The notes under the pieces are model-generated. The model saw only the letters and a list, made by a program, of their open reading frames with translations, was not told the DNA's origin and made no database searches. The position numbers and the translations under genes were made by a program. From the NCBI GenBank assembly GCA_017404985.1, contig JAFRBK010000023.1:1-63890 (forward strand): a stretch of 63,890 nucleotides of DNA. Reading direction: 5' to 3'. Shown one piece after another: positions 7,633-15,633 of the stretch (the stretch's first letter is position 1; each line of letters begins with the position of its first letter). This DNA comes from Clostridia bacterium (GTDB lineage: Bacteria; Bacillota; Clostridia; Christensenellales; Aristaeellaceae).

Positions 7633-8801
7633 CACTGGGTAACCGTTTTTTCGGTAAAGGGCAGGGTGGCGGGAAGGCCGCAGCACTGGGCCCGGATCCG
7701 CCAGGACGCCAGGTCCGCGGCGGAGGCTTCCGCCCGCCAGGCAGCGGGATCGGGGCAGATTCGGACCGCTGCGTTCCTCCAGGAGGCGGTCATGGCCGCA
7801 TTTTTCCGGAGCGCCAGCAGCAGCGCGGCGGAGGGCAGCGGGAGGCCCAGGAGCTGCTGCCGGGTGACGCCGAGGAGCGCATGGGCGCAGAGGCGGGAGA
7901 CCCGGGCGGCGGAATAGCGCCGGGAGGTCAGCTTTTCGATCAATTCCCGGGAAGACCGGGCGGAGACGCAGGCTTTGGCCAGGGCATCCCCGAGGCCTTC
8001 GGCGGCATCCGGCAGCGCCCGGAAGGCGGCGGGATCCATGCCGCGGAGGGTATGGAGCAGGATGGCATCCAGCACGGCGGGATCCGGCGTTTCCCCGGCG
8101 AGAAAGCGGGCTTTCAGCCGGGTTTCCGTTTCCGGCGGCACCGCCCGGAACGCGGCGGCGTAATCGCCACGGGAAAGCGCGCCGCGGACGGCGGAGGCGG
8201 AGGGGTATTCCGGATCTACACTGGACGCATGGTATTCTCCCCGGCGGGGAACCATGACCGGGACCAGGGACAGGTTCAGGCGGCGGATGGCCCGGAGATA
8301 GCAGACGGCCAGGGTGTTATTCGGGGAGGAGAGGATGGCGCCCGCGCCGGGTAGCACCCGGCCGGCCGCCGCGGCCAGGGCGGCGGGATAGCCCAGGCCG
8401 CCGGCCAGACGGGCCTTCAGGGTTTCCCGAAAGCCCGGCAGCGGGTTTTCCAGCAGATCGGCCACCTGATGCAGGGCGGCCGGGTCCGGGGTTTCCACGC
8501 CGAAGGCGAGATGGGTGGCCCCAAGGCCGGCCAGCAGGGAAACGGCGCCGAGGGCATAATGCTCCGCGTCACGGACGGCCCAGAGGACGGGGAGGGCGAA
8601 GACCGCGTCCGCCCCCGCGGACACGGCACAGGCAGCCCGGTCGTGGGGGGAGAGCAGGGAACAGTCCCCGCGCTGCTTGAAACAGGGGGAGAGCGCAACA
8701 TAGACGGCATCCGGCTGCACGAGGCGCTTCGCCTCCCGCAGATGATACAGGTGGCCGTTATGGAAAGGATCATATTCCGCGACGATGCCGAGAATGGCCA
8801 T
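7632..8801 (-). CDS. tmcAL: tRNA(Met) cytidine acetate ligase
   Basis: 389 residues. It begins MAILGIVAEYDPFHNGHLYHL, the nucleotidyltransferase-like N-terminus with the HxGH site (NGHLYH) typical of TmcAL/YlbM. SPNNTLAVCYLRAI and VPRRGEYHASS(V) follow, also family signatures. The enzyme activates acetate with ATP to acetyl-AMP and forms N4-acetylcytidine at the wobble base of elongator tRNA-Met. ATG 8801 is chosen over an upstream in-frame codon because GGAGGTGG lies 6 bp before it. It is divergent from acetate kinase, another enzyme of the acetate pool. Confidence 0.93.
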   Translation of the reverse strand: MAILGIVAEYDPFHNGHLYHLREAKRLVQPDAVYVALSPCFKQRGDCSLLSPHDRAACAVSAGADAVFALPVLWAVRDAEHYALGAVSLLAGLGATHLAFGVETPDPAALHQVADLLENPLPGFRETLKARLAGGLGYPAALAAAAGRVLPGAGAILSSPNNTLAVCYLRAIRRLNLSLVPVMVPRRGEYHASSVDPEYPSASAVRGALSRGDYAAAFRAVPPETETRLKARFLAGETPDPAVLDAILLHTLRGMDPAAFRALPDAAEGLGDALAKACVSARSSRELIEKLTSRRYSAARVSRLCAHALLGVTRQQLLGLPLPSAALLLALRKNAAMTASWRNAAVRICPDPAAWRAEASAADLASWRIRAQCCGLPATLPFTEKTVTQ

Positions 8802-8861
8802 GGGATTCCACCTCCGGAAAAACCATATCATTTCAGTCTTCCTTTTTCAAGAGAGAACGTG

Positions 8862-8867
8862 TATAAT
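8862..8867 (+). promoter_or_regulatory. -10 element of the ackA promoter
   Basis: A perfect TATAAT lies 56 bp before the ackA start codon. No convincing -35 is present at 16-18 bp. A GGAG ribosome site follows nearer the gene. Confidence 0.5.
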
Positions 8868-8922
8868 ACTGTAGGTTATCATTCAATAAGACTGAGTTCA
8901 ATGAAAAGGAGTTTGAGAAACA

Positions 8923-10161
8923 ATGAAAATTCTGGTTGTGAACGCGGGTTCCTCCTCCCTGAAATATCAGCTGATCGACATGGACGGCGAGATTGAGCTG
9001 GCCAAAGGCCTCGTGGAGCGCATCGGCATCGCGGGCAGCAGGCTGAAGCACAGCGCCGGCGAAAAGAAGACGGAGATTTCCCAGGAGATTCCGGACCACG
9101 AAGCGGCGGCCCAGCTGATGCTTCAGATCCTGCAGGATCCGGAATTCGGCGTGATCAAGAGCACGGACGAAATCGGCGCCGTGGGGCACCGTGTGCTGCA
9201 CGGCGGCAACGCGTTCACCGCCTCCGTGATCGTCAACGACGCCGCGAAGCAGGCGATCCGCGACTGCTTCCCGCTGGGGCCGCTGCATAACCCCGCGAAC
9301 CTGATGGGCATCGAAGCCTGCGAAAAGGTCATGAAGGGGACACCCCAGGTGGCCGTGTTCGATACCGCGTTCCACCAGACGATGCCGCCGAAGGCCTACA
9401 TGTACGGCGTGCCGAAGATGTATGAAGAAAAGCTGCACGTCCGCCGCTACGGCTTCCACGGCACCAGCCACCGCTATGTGAGCCGCCGCGTGTGCGACTT
9501 CCTGGGCATCAAGCCCGAGGGCAAGCGGATCATCATCGCCCATCTGGGCAACGGCTCCAGCCTGAGCGCCGTGAAGGACGGCAAGTGTGTCGACACCTCC
9601 ATGGGCCTGACGCCTCTGGAAGGCCTGCTGATGGGAACCCGGTGCGGCAGCTGTGACCCCGCGGTGGTGCAGTTCATCGCCAACAATCCCCTGAAGGAGG
9701 ACGGGACGCCCCTGGGCCATCCGATCAGCGTGGACGAAGTGCTGACGATAATGAACAAGAAGAGCGGCCTGCTGGGCATCAGCGGAAAGAGCAGCGACTG
9801 CCGGGATATCGACGACCTGGCGGCCAAGGGCGATGAAAACGCGAAGCTGGCGCAGGAGATGCTGATCTACGGCATCAAGAAATACATCGGCGCCTACGCC
9901 GCCGCCATGGGCGGGGTCGACGTGATCTGCTTCACGGCCGGCATCGGCGAAAACAACGCGGACCTACGGGCCAGGGTCATCGACGGCATGGAATTCCTGG
10001 GGGGGAAAATCGACCCCGAAAAGAACAAGACCCGCAAGGAAGCCGTGATCTCCGCCGACGACAGCAAGGTGACGGTGTGCGTGATTCCGACGAACGAGGA
10101 AATCATGATCGCCCGGGATACGCTGGACCTGGTGACCACGGGCAAGGTCCGCGACAACTAA
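8923..10161 (+). CDS. ackA: Acetate kinase
   Basis: 412 residues, full family length. Signatures: KILVVNAGSSSLKYQLID at the N-terminus (ATP-binding fold), FDTAFHQTMP, RRYGFHGTSHRYVS with the active-site His/Arg, and FTAGIGENNADLRA near the C-terminus. It interconverts acetyl phosphate + ADP with acetate + ATP, the substrate-level phosphorylation step of acetogenic fermentation. No pta gene lies next to it; it is monocistronic here and divergent from tmcAL. Confidence 0.97.
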   Translation: MKILVVNAGSSSLKYQLIDMDGEIELAKGLVERIGIAGSRLKHSAGEKKTEISQEIPDHEAAAQLMLQILQDPEFGVIKSTDEIGAVGHRVLHGGNAFTASVIVNDAAKQAIRDCFPLGPLHNPANLMGIEACEKVMKGTPQVAVFDTAFHQTMPPKAYMYGVPKMYEEKLHVRRYGFHGTSHRYVSRRVCDFLGIKPEGKRIIIAHLGNGSSLSAVKDGKCVDTSMGLTPLEGLLMGTRCGSCDPAVVQFIANNPLKEDGTPLGHPISVDEVLTIMNKKSGLLGISGKSSDCRDIDDLAAKGDENAKLAQEMLIYGIKKYIGAYAAAMGGVDVICFTAGIGENNADLRARVIDGMEFLGGKIDPEKNKTRKEAVISADDSKVTVCVIPTNEEIMIARDTLDLVTTGKVRDN

Positions 10162-10175
10162 AAAGCCCCGAAAAC

Positions 10176-10218
10176 CCGTGAAAAGATTGTTGACAAACCA
10201 TTTTCACGGAAGTATAAT
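10176..10218 (+). promoter_or_regulatory. Strong promoter with a palindrome centred on the -35
   Basis: TTGACA (10190-10195), 17-bp spacer, TATAAT (10213-10218): a consensus sigma-A promoter for DUF177-rpmF. A perfect 9-bp inverted repeat, CCGTGAAAA (10176-10184) and TTTTCACGG (10201-10209), is centred exactly on the -35 hexamer, so a dimeric regulator bound here would block RNA polymerase. No T-run follows the right arm, so it is not a plain terminator of ackA. Confidence 0.75.
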
Positions 10219-10246
10219 ACCAAATGGTCACTTTTGAGGTGAGGAC

Positions 10247-10738
10247 ATGAAGCTGAACGTTTCCGAGGCTTTATCCCATCCCGGCCAGGAGTATCGGTTT
10301 AATGACACGCAGGCCATTGCGGATCAGGAAATCGGCGGTGACACGGTCCGGCTGGACGACTGCACTGTGGAAGGAACCTTCCTTTCCGACGAGGACGGGA
10401 ACATTTCGGTCAAGGGGACGATCAGAACCACGGCCCACGCTCCGTGCGCCAAGTGTCTGGAAGAGGCCAGCGCCGAGGTTTACAACGAGTTCGACGAGAC
10501 CTTTCTCCGGAACGGGGACATGGAGGATGATGAGATCTTCGCTTACGAAGGCCATCAGGTTGAGATGGAAAAGCTGGTCATGTCATACGCCGTGATGGCT
10601 CTGCCAATCCGCTTCCTTTGCAGGGAGGATTGCCCGGGCCTCGAATACAGGGACCCGGATGTTGCCCCCGCTGAACCGGGTATTCAATATCCGTTTGCCG
10701 GGTTGCAGCAATTGCTTGAAAACAATGAGGAGGTGTGA
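10247..10738 (+). CDS. yceD: DUF177/YceD-like protein
   Basis: 163 residues with the family core: a zinc-type pair of motifs (CAKC near residue 65, CREDCPG near 125) and the YNEFDETFL strand after CLEEASAEV. DUF177 proteins are almost always encoded directly before rpmF and are linked to 23S rRNA maturation in bacteria and plastids. The gene ends 3 bp before rpmF and is driven by the promoter at 10190-10218. The usual downstream plsX/fab genes are absent. Confidence 0.9.
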   Translation: MKLNVSEALSHPGQEYRFNDTQAIADQEIGGDTVRLDDCTVEGTFLSDEDGNISVKGTIRTTAHAPCAKCLEEASAEVYNEFDETFLRNGDMEDDEIFAYEGHQVEMEKLVMSYAVMALPIRFLCREDCPGLEYRDPDVAPAEPGIQYPFAGLQQLLENNEEV

Positions 10739-10741
10739 AGA

Positions 10742-10933
10742 ATGGCTCTTCCGAAAGGGAAAATTTCTAAGGCTCGCAAGCACAGCCGCCGCGCCAACTG
10801 GAAACTGAGCATGCCGGGAATCAGCGAATGCCCGCAGTGCCACCAGATGAAGCTGGCCCATCGTGTGTGCAAACATTGCGGTTATTATAAAGGCGTCCAG
10901 GTCGTCAATATGGACGAGAAAAAGAACGCCTGA
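10742..10933 (+). CDS. rpmF: 50S ribosomal protein L32
   Basis: 63 residues. ALPKGKISKARKHSRRANWK is the typical basic start. CPQCHQMK and CKHCGYY form the C4 zinc ribbon, so this is the zinc-binding version of L32. GGAGG precedes the ATG. It is co-transcribed with the DUF177 gene. Confidence 0.97.
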   Translation: MALPKGKISKARKHSRRANWKLSMPGISECPQCHQMKLAHRVCKHCGYYKGVQVVNMDEKKNA

Positions 10934-10967
10934 TTGACGACTGCTTTTTTACCGGAACACATTTTGC

Positions 10968-10998
10968 AGCTCCGCCCTTCAGGGACGGGGCTCTTCTT
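10968..10998 (+). terminator. Probable terminator after rpmF
   Basis: An imperfect 11-bp stem (AGCTCCGCCCT ... AGGGACGGGGCT, one G-T pair and a bulge) followed by CTTCTT. The T-run is short, so some read-through into valS is possible. Confidence 0.55.
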
Positions 10999-11042
10999 GT
11001 ATCCGGCGTGCATCCGACCAAATAAGAACGGAGGGAACTGCC

Positions 11043-13697
11043 ATGGAGAAAAAGATGTCCGGCGCTGATATGGAAACCCGGTTCAACCCGCAGGCGATCG
11101 AAGCGGACCTTTACAAAGCCTGGGAGGAAGCCGGCGCTTTTACCGTGCACCGCGTGGAGGGAAAGAAGCCCTTCACCATCGTCATGCCGCCGCCCAACAT
11201 TACCGGGCAGCTGCACATGGGCCATGCCATGGACTGCATTCTGCAGGACGCGCCGATCCGCTACCACCGGATGAAGGGGGATCCCACCCTGTGGCTGCCG
11301 GGAACGGACCACGCGGCCATCGCCACGGAAGTCAGGATCGTGGACACCATGCGGAAGGAAGGCCTGACCAAGCAGGGCATCGGCCGGGAGGCGTTCCTGG
11401 AGCGCGCATGGAAATGGAAGGAAGAGTTCGGCGGCAGGATCGTGCACCAGCAGCGGAAAATGGGCGTCAGCTGCGACTGGAGCCGGGAACGCTTCACGAT
11501 GGACGAAGGGTGCAGCAAGGCCGTGCGCGAAGTGTTCGTGCGCCTGTATGAAAAGGGCCTGATCTACCGCGGGCAGCGGATGATCAACTGGTGCCCCGCC
11601 TGCCGCAGCGCCCTGAGCGACGCCGAAGTGGAATACAAGGAGCAGGACAGCCATCTGTGGCATATCCGCTATCCCGGCGCGGACGGCAGCGAAGGCGTGA
11701 TCGTGGCGACCACGCGGCCGGAGACCATGCTGGGCGACACCGGCGTGGCCGTGAACCCCGCGGACGAGCGGTACACGGACCTGGTGGGGAAGAACGTGAT
11801 CCTGCCCATTGTGAACAAGGAAATCCCCGTGGTGGCGGACGACTACGTGGAGATGGACTTCGGGACGGGCGCCGTGAAGATGACGCCGGCCCACGACCCG
11901 AATGACTTCGAGGTGGCCCAGCGCCACAACCTGGAAATCATCACGGTGACCAACGACGACGGCACCATGAACGAGAACGCCGGGCGCTTCAACGGCATGG
12001 ATCCCATGGAATGCCGGAAGGCCGTGGTGGAAGAGCTGGAGAAGCTGGGCCTGCTGGTGAAGGTGGAGGACTACAGCCACAACGTGGGCTTCTGCTACCG
12101 CCACGGGAAGACGCCGGTGGAGCCGCGGCTGAGCGAACAGTGGTTCGTGCGGATGAAGCCACTGGCGGAGCCGGCCATCCAGGCCGTGCGGGAAGGGAAG
12201 ACCAAGTTTGTGCCGGACCGGTTCAGCAAGACATACTACAACTGGATGGAAAACATCCGCGACTGGTGCATCAGCCGCCAGCTGTGGTGGGGCCACCGGA
12301 TTCCCGCCTGGTACTGCGAGGAGTGCGGCGAGATGACGGTGAGCCGGGAGGATATAACCGTCTGCCCGAAGTGCGGCGGCAAGGTGCGCCAGGATGAGGA
12401 CGTGCTGGACACCTGGTTCAGCTCCGCGCTGTGGCCTTTCTCCACACTGGGATGGCCGGAAGAGACGGAGGACCTGAAATACTTCTATCCGACCAGCATG
12501 CTGGTGACGGGATACGACATTATCTTCTTCTGGGTGGCGCGGATGATCTTCAGCGGGATCGAGCATATGGGCGAGACGCCCTTCGAAACCGTGCTGATCC
12601 ACGGCCTGGTGCGGGATGAGCAGGGGCGGAAAATGTCCAAGTCCCTGGGGAACGGCGTGGATCCGCTGGAAGTGCTGGAAGAATACGGCGCCGACGCGCT
12701 GCGCTTCAGCCTGGTGATGGGCGTGAGCCCCGGAAACGATACCCGCTACAGCCGGGACAAGGTGGAAGCGGCCCGGAACTTTGCCAACAAGGTGTGGAAC
12801 GCCAGCCGCTTCGTGCTGATGAACGTGACGGAGAAAAAGGAGTTCCTGCCGGAACAGCTGGAGACCGCGGACAAGTGGATCCTGAGCCGGCTGCAGGAAA
12901 CCGTGAAGGACGTGTCCGACCACATGGAGGACGGCGACTTCGGCCTGGCTGCCACCAAGATCTACGACTTCGCCTGGAGCGAGTTCTGCGACTGGTATAT
13001 CGAGCTGAGCAAGAGCCGGCTGCTGGGCGAAGACGGGGAGAGCAAGGAAACCGTGAAGGCCGTGCTGCTGTACGTGCTGACTGACCTGCTGAAGCTGCTG
13101 CACCCCTTCATGCCTTTCCTGACAGAGCAGGTGTACAAATACCTGCCGGAGAGCGAAGGCTTCCTGATGCTGCAGAAATGGCCGGAGGTGAAGCCGGAGC
13201 TGAGCTTCGCCGAGGATGAGCGGAAAATGCAGGCCGTGATGGAAATCATCCGGACGATCCGCAACCTGCGGAGCGAGATGAACGTGGCGCCCTCGAAGCG
13301 GACCCGGCTGATGCTGCTGGCCGGGGAAGGCTGGAACGGCACCCTGCTGGGCGGCGAAGGCTATTTCCGGAAGCTGGCCGGCGCCGAAAGCCTCGAAATG
13401 ATTACCGACCGCGGACAGGTGGCGGAAAAGACCGTGTCCGCCGTGACCACGGCGGCCGAGCTGTTCATTCCGCTGGGCGACCTGGTGGACTTCGAGAAGG
13501 AAATTGCCCGCCTGACGAAGGAAAAGGACAACCTGCTGAAGGAAATTGAACGGGCCCAGGGCAAACTGAACAATCCGGGCTTCGTTTCCAAGGCGCCGGC
13601 GCAGCTGGTGGCCCAGGAAAAGGAAAAGCTGGAAACTAACCGGGCGAAGGCCGAAGCGCTGGAGAACCGGATTCAGGAGCTAAAGGAAAGCCTGTAA
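11043..13697 (+). CDS. valS: Valyl-tRNA synthetase
   Basis: 884 residues, full length. The class I signatures are HMGH (residues 58-61, within NITGQLHMGHAMD) and KMSKS (530-534). A CP1 editing domain lies between them (TTRPETMLGDTGVAV). A zinc-type CEECGE/CPKCGG pair sits near residues 425-445. The protein ends in the Val-specific coiled-coil tRNA arm (LVDFEKEIARLTKEKDNL). It charges tRNA-Val with valine in the cytoplasm. ACGGAGGG lies before the ATG. The roughly 110-bp leader has no T-box signature. Confidence 0.97.
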   Translation: MEKKMSGADMETRFNPQAIEADLYKAWEEAGAFTVHRVEGKKPFTIVMPPPNITGQLHMGHAMDCILQDAPIRYHRMKGDPTLWLPGTDHAAIATEVRIVDTMRKEGLTKQGIGREAFLERAWKWKEEFGGRIVHQQRKMGVSCDWSRERFTMDEGCSKAVREVFVRLYEKGLIYRGQRMINWCPACRSALSDAEVEYKEQDSHLWHIRYPGADGSEGVIVATTRPETMLGDTGVAVNPADERYTDLVGKNVILPIVNKEIPVVADDYVEMDFGTGAVKMTPAHDPNDFEVAQRHNLEIITVTNDDGTMNENAGRFNGMDPMECRKAVVEELEKLGLLVKVEDYSHNVGFCYRHGKTPVEPRLSEQWFVRMKPLAEPAIQAVREGKTKFVPDRFSKTYYNWMENIRDWCISRQLWWGHRIPAWYCEECGEMTVSREDITVCPKCGGKVRQDEDVLDTWFSSALWPFSTLGWPEETEDLKYFYPTSMLVTGYDIIFFWVARMIFSGIEHMGETPFETVLIHGLVRDEQGRKMSKSLGNGVDPLEVLEEYGADALRFSLVMGVSPGNDTRYSRDKVEAARNFANKVWNASRFVLMNVTEKKEFLPEQLETADKWILSRLQETVKDVSDHMEDGDFGLAATKIYDFAWSEFCDWYIELSKSRLLGEDGESKETVKAVLLYVLTDLLKLLHPFMPFLTEQVYKYLPESEGFLMLQKWPEVKPELSFAEDERKMQAVMEIIRTIRNLRSEMNVAPSKRTRLMLLAGEGWNGTLLGGEGYFRKLAGAESLEMITDRGQVAEKTVSAVTTAAELFIPLGDLVDFEKEIARLTKEKDNLLKEIERAQGKLNNPGFVSKAPAQLVAQEKEKLETNRAKAEALENRIQELKESL

Positions 13698-13709
13698 GGA
13701 ATTGCAACA

Positions 13710-13740
13710 GGACGGGCTGCGGGATTCCGCAGCCCCGTCC
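13710..13740 (+). terminator. Hairpin between valS and rsmH
   Basis: A 13-bp GC stem (GGACGGGCTGCGG / CCGCAGCCCCGTCC, one bulge) followed by GTGATTTT. The weak T-run suggests partial termination between valS and the rsmH-rsmI pair. Confidence 0.6.
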
Positions 13741-13770
13741 GTGATTTTGGAAACGGGAAGGAGGGATTGC

Positions 13771-14721
13771 ATGGAATTTCAGCATGTGCCGGTGCTGCTG
13801 GGGGAAGTGCTGCAATGGATGAATGTGACACCGGACGGCGTATACTGCGACGGAACGCTGGGCGGCGGCGGGCACAGCCGCGCCATTCTGGAAGCGAGCG
13901 GGGGAACGGCCCGCCTGTACGGCATCGACCGGGATGAGACCGCTATCTGCGCGGCTTCCGAACGCCTGAAGGGCTTTCCGGGATTCCATGCGATCCGGGG
14001 GAACTTCCACGACGGGAAGCAGCTGCTGGCGGAAGCCGGCGCCGGCCCGCTGGACGGGGTGCTGCTGGACCTGGGGGTTTCCAGCCCGCAGCTGGACACG
14101 CCGGAACGGGGATTCAGCTACCACGCGGACGCGCCGCTGGACATGCGGATGGACCGGGAAAAGGGAATGACCGCCGCGGACTTCCTGAACACCGCCGGGG
14201 AGCAGGAAATCGCCCGGGTGATCAAGGAATACGGGGAGGAAAAATGGGCGGCCCGCATCGCGAAAATCCTCTGCGAGCGCCGGGCGAAAAAACCGCTGGA
14301 GACGACCTTCGACCTGGTCGACGCTGTGGACGCGGCGATCCCGAAAGCGGTGCGCAGAAAGGATGACGGGCATCCTGCCCGAAGGACCTTCCAAGCGGTG
14401 CGCATCGCGGTGAACGACGAGCTGGCGCCGCTGGAGCAGGCGCTGAAGGATTTTGTATCCTGCCTGAAGCCCGGCGGTAGGATCTGCGTCATCACCTTCC
14501 ACAGCCTGGAGGACCGGATCGTTAAACGATGCTTCAAAACCCTGGAAAACCCCTGCGTCTGCCCGCCGAAGGCGCCGATCTGCACCTGCGGGAGGAAGCC
14601 GGAGGTGAAGGTGCTGGGCGGCGGGGCGATTCCGCCGTCGGAGGAGGAAACGGAGCAGAATCCCAGGGCCCGGAGCGCCAAGCTCCGGGTGGCGGAGAAA
14701 CTGAACCGGGAGGAAACATAA
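13771..14721 (+). CDS. rsmH: 16S rRNA (cytosine1402-N4)-methyltransferase
   Basis: 316 residues. It starts MEFQHVPVLLGEVLQWM; DGTLGGGGHSRAIL is the SAM-binding motif I. Further family motifs are LLDLGVSSPQLDTPERGFSY, DMRMDR, RRTFQAVRIAVN and ITFHSLEDRIVK. It methylates N4 of C1402 in 16S rRNA. ATG 13771 is chosen because GAAGGAGGG precedes it; earlier in-frame codons lack family sequence. The gene ends directly against rsmI (TAA then ATG), whose product methylates the same nucleotide. It lies outside any cell-wall (dcw) cluster, its usual home. Confidence 0.96.
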   Translation: MEFQHVPVLLGEVLQWMNVTPDGVYCDGTLGGGGHSRAILEASGGTARLYGIDRDETAICAASERLKGFPGFHAIRGNFHDGKQLLAEAGAGPLDGVLLDLGVSSPQLDTPERGFSYHADAPLDMRMDREKGMTAADFLNTAGEQEIARVIKEYGEEKWAARIAKILCERRAKKPLETTFDLVDAVDAAIPKAVRRKDDGHPARRTFQAVRIAVNDELAPLEQALKDFVSCLKPGGRICVITFHSLEDRIVKRCFKTLENPCVCPPKAPICTCGRKPEVKVLGGGAIPPSEEETEQNPRARSAKLRVAEKLNREET

Positions 14722-15582
14722 ATGGGCACGCTGTATGTTGTGGCGACCCCGATCGGAAACCTGCAGGACCTTTCGCCCCGGGCAGTGGAAACGCTGAAGC
14801 AGGCGGACCGGATCATCGCCGAGGATACCCGGGTCACGATGAAGCTTTGCCAGGTGTTCGGGCTGCATGCCCGCCTGGTGAGCTGCCATCGGCACAATGA
14901 GGACAACAAGGCGCCCGGGCTGGCGGAGGAGATCCTTGAACAGAACCTGACGGCGGCCCTGGTGACGGATGCCGGCACGCCCTGCATCTCCGACCCCGGG
15001 CATGAGGTGGTGGCCGCCTGCGTTGAACGGGGCATTCCGGTGATTCCCATTCCCGGATGCTGCGCGGGCATCGCCGCGGTCTCCGTCAGCGGGTTTGACG
15101 CCCGGGAGTTCGCCTTCTACGGCTTTCTGCCCCGGGAGAAAAAAGCCCTGCGGGAAAAGCTGCGGCAGATTGCCGGCGGGATCCGGGTGGCGGTTGTGCA
15201 TGAATCCCCCTTCCGGATTATCGGGCTGACGGAAACGATCCTGGAGGAAATTCCGGACTGCCGAATGGCGGTCTGCTGTGACCTGACCAAGATGCATGAA
15301 AAGACCCTTTACGGGTCCCCGCAGTCCGTGCTCACGGCACTGAGGGAAAACGAAAAGGCGGAGAAGGGCGAATACTGCGTGGTGCTGGAACTGCCGGAGA
15401 AACCGCCGGAAACGGAAGCGCCGGAGGAAGGCGGGCTTCCGATCGAAGCCCGGCTGATCCGGCTGATGCAGGACGGAAAATCGCTGCGGGAAGCCCAGGA
15501 GGACCTGATGGCTTCGGGAGAAAAGAAAAACGCGGTCAAGCAGGCCGCGCTGGCGCTCAAAAAACTGTTCACGGAACCATAA
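14722..15582 (+). CDS. rsmI: 16S rRNA (cytidine1402-2'-O)-methyltransferase
   Basis: 286 residues. The tetrapyrrole-methylase fold is clear: TLYVVATPIGNLQDLSPRA at the start, IAEDTR, the VTDAGTPCISDPGHEV motif, and PIPGCCAGIAAVSVSG. The C-terminal 50 residues form the usual helical tail. It adds the 2'-O-methyl group to C1402, completing m4Cm with RsmH. Its ATG directly follows the rsmH stop, so translation is probably coupled. It ends at a bidirectional terminator. Confidence 0.96.
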   Translation: MGTLYVVATPIGNLQDLSPRAVETLKQADRIIAEDTRVTMKLCQVFGLHARLVSCHRHNEDNKAPGLAEEILEQNLTAALVTDAGTPCISDPGHEVVAACVERGIPVIPIPGCCAGIAAVSVSGFDAREFAFYGFLPREKKALREKLRQIAGGIRVAVVHESPFRIIGLTETILEEIPDCRMAVCCDLTKMHEKTLYGSPQSVLTALRENEKAEKGEYCVVLELPEKPPETEAPEEGGLPIEARLIRLMQDGKSLREAQEDLMASGEKKNAVKQAALALKKLFTEP

Positions 15583-15589
15583 AAAAACG

Positions 15590-15615
15590 GGCCGGAAGCG
15601 ATGCTGCTTCCGGCC
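15590..15615. terminator. Bidirectional terminator (rsmI / glgP)
   Basis: A perfect 10-bp stem GGCCGGAAGC/GCTTCCGGCC with GATGCT loop. An A-run on the left serves the minus-strand glgP transcript and TGCTTTG on the right serves rsmI. Confidence 0.85.
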
Positions 15616-15633
15616 TGCTTTGACGGACGGCCA

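Noticed and set aside
10176-10209. Terminator of ackA
   Set aside because: The arms are 16 bp apart, no T-run follows and the -35 box lies between them; an operator fits better.
10934-11042. T-box leader for valS
   Set aside because: Only about 110 bp between rpmF and valS, with no T-box sequence and no long specifier stem; a simple hairpin explains it.
10905-13103. Long minus-strand open frame opposite valS (732 codons)
   Set aside because: It is an antisense shadow caused by high GC at third positions; its protein is His/Pro/Ala/Val-rich without domains, and valS is certain.
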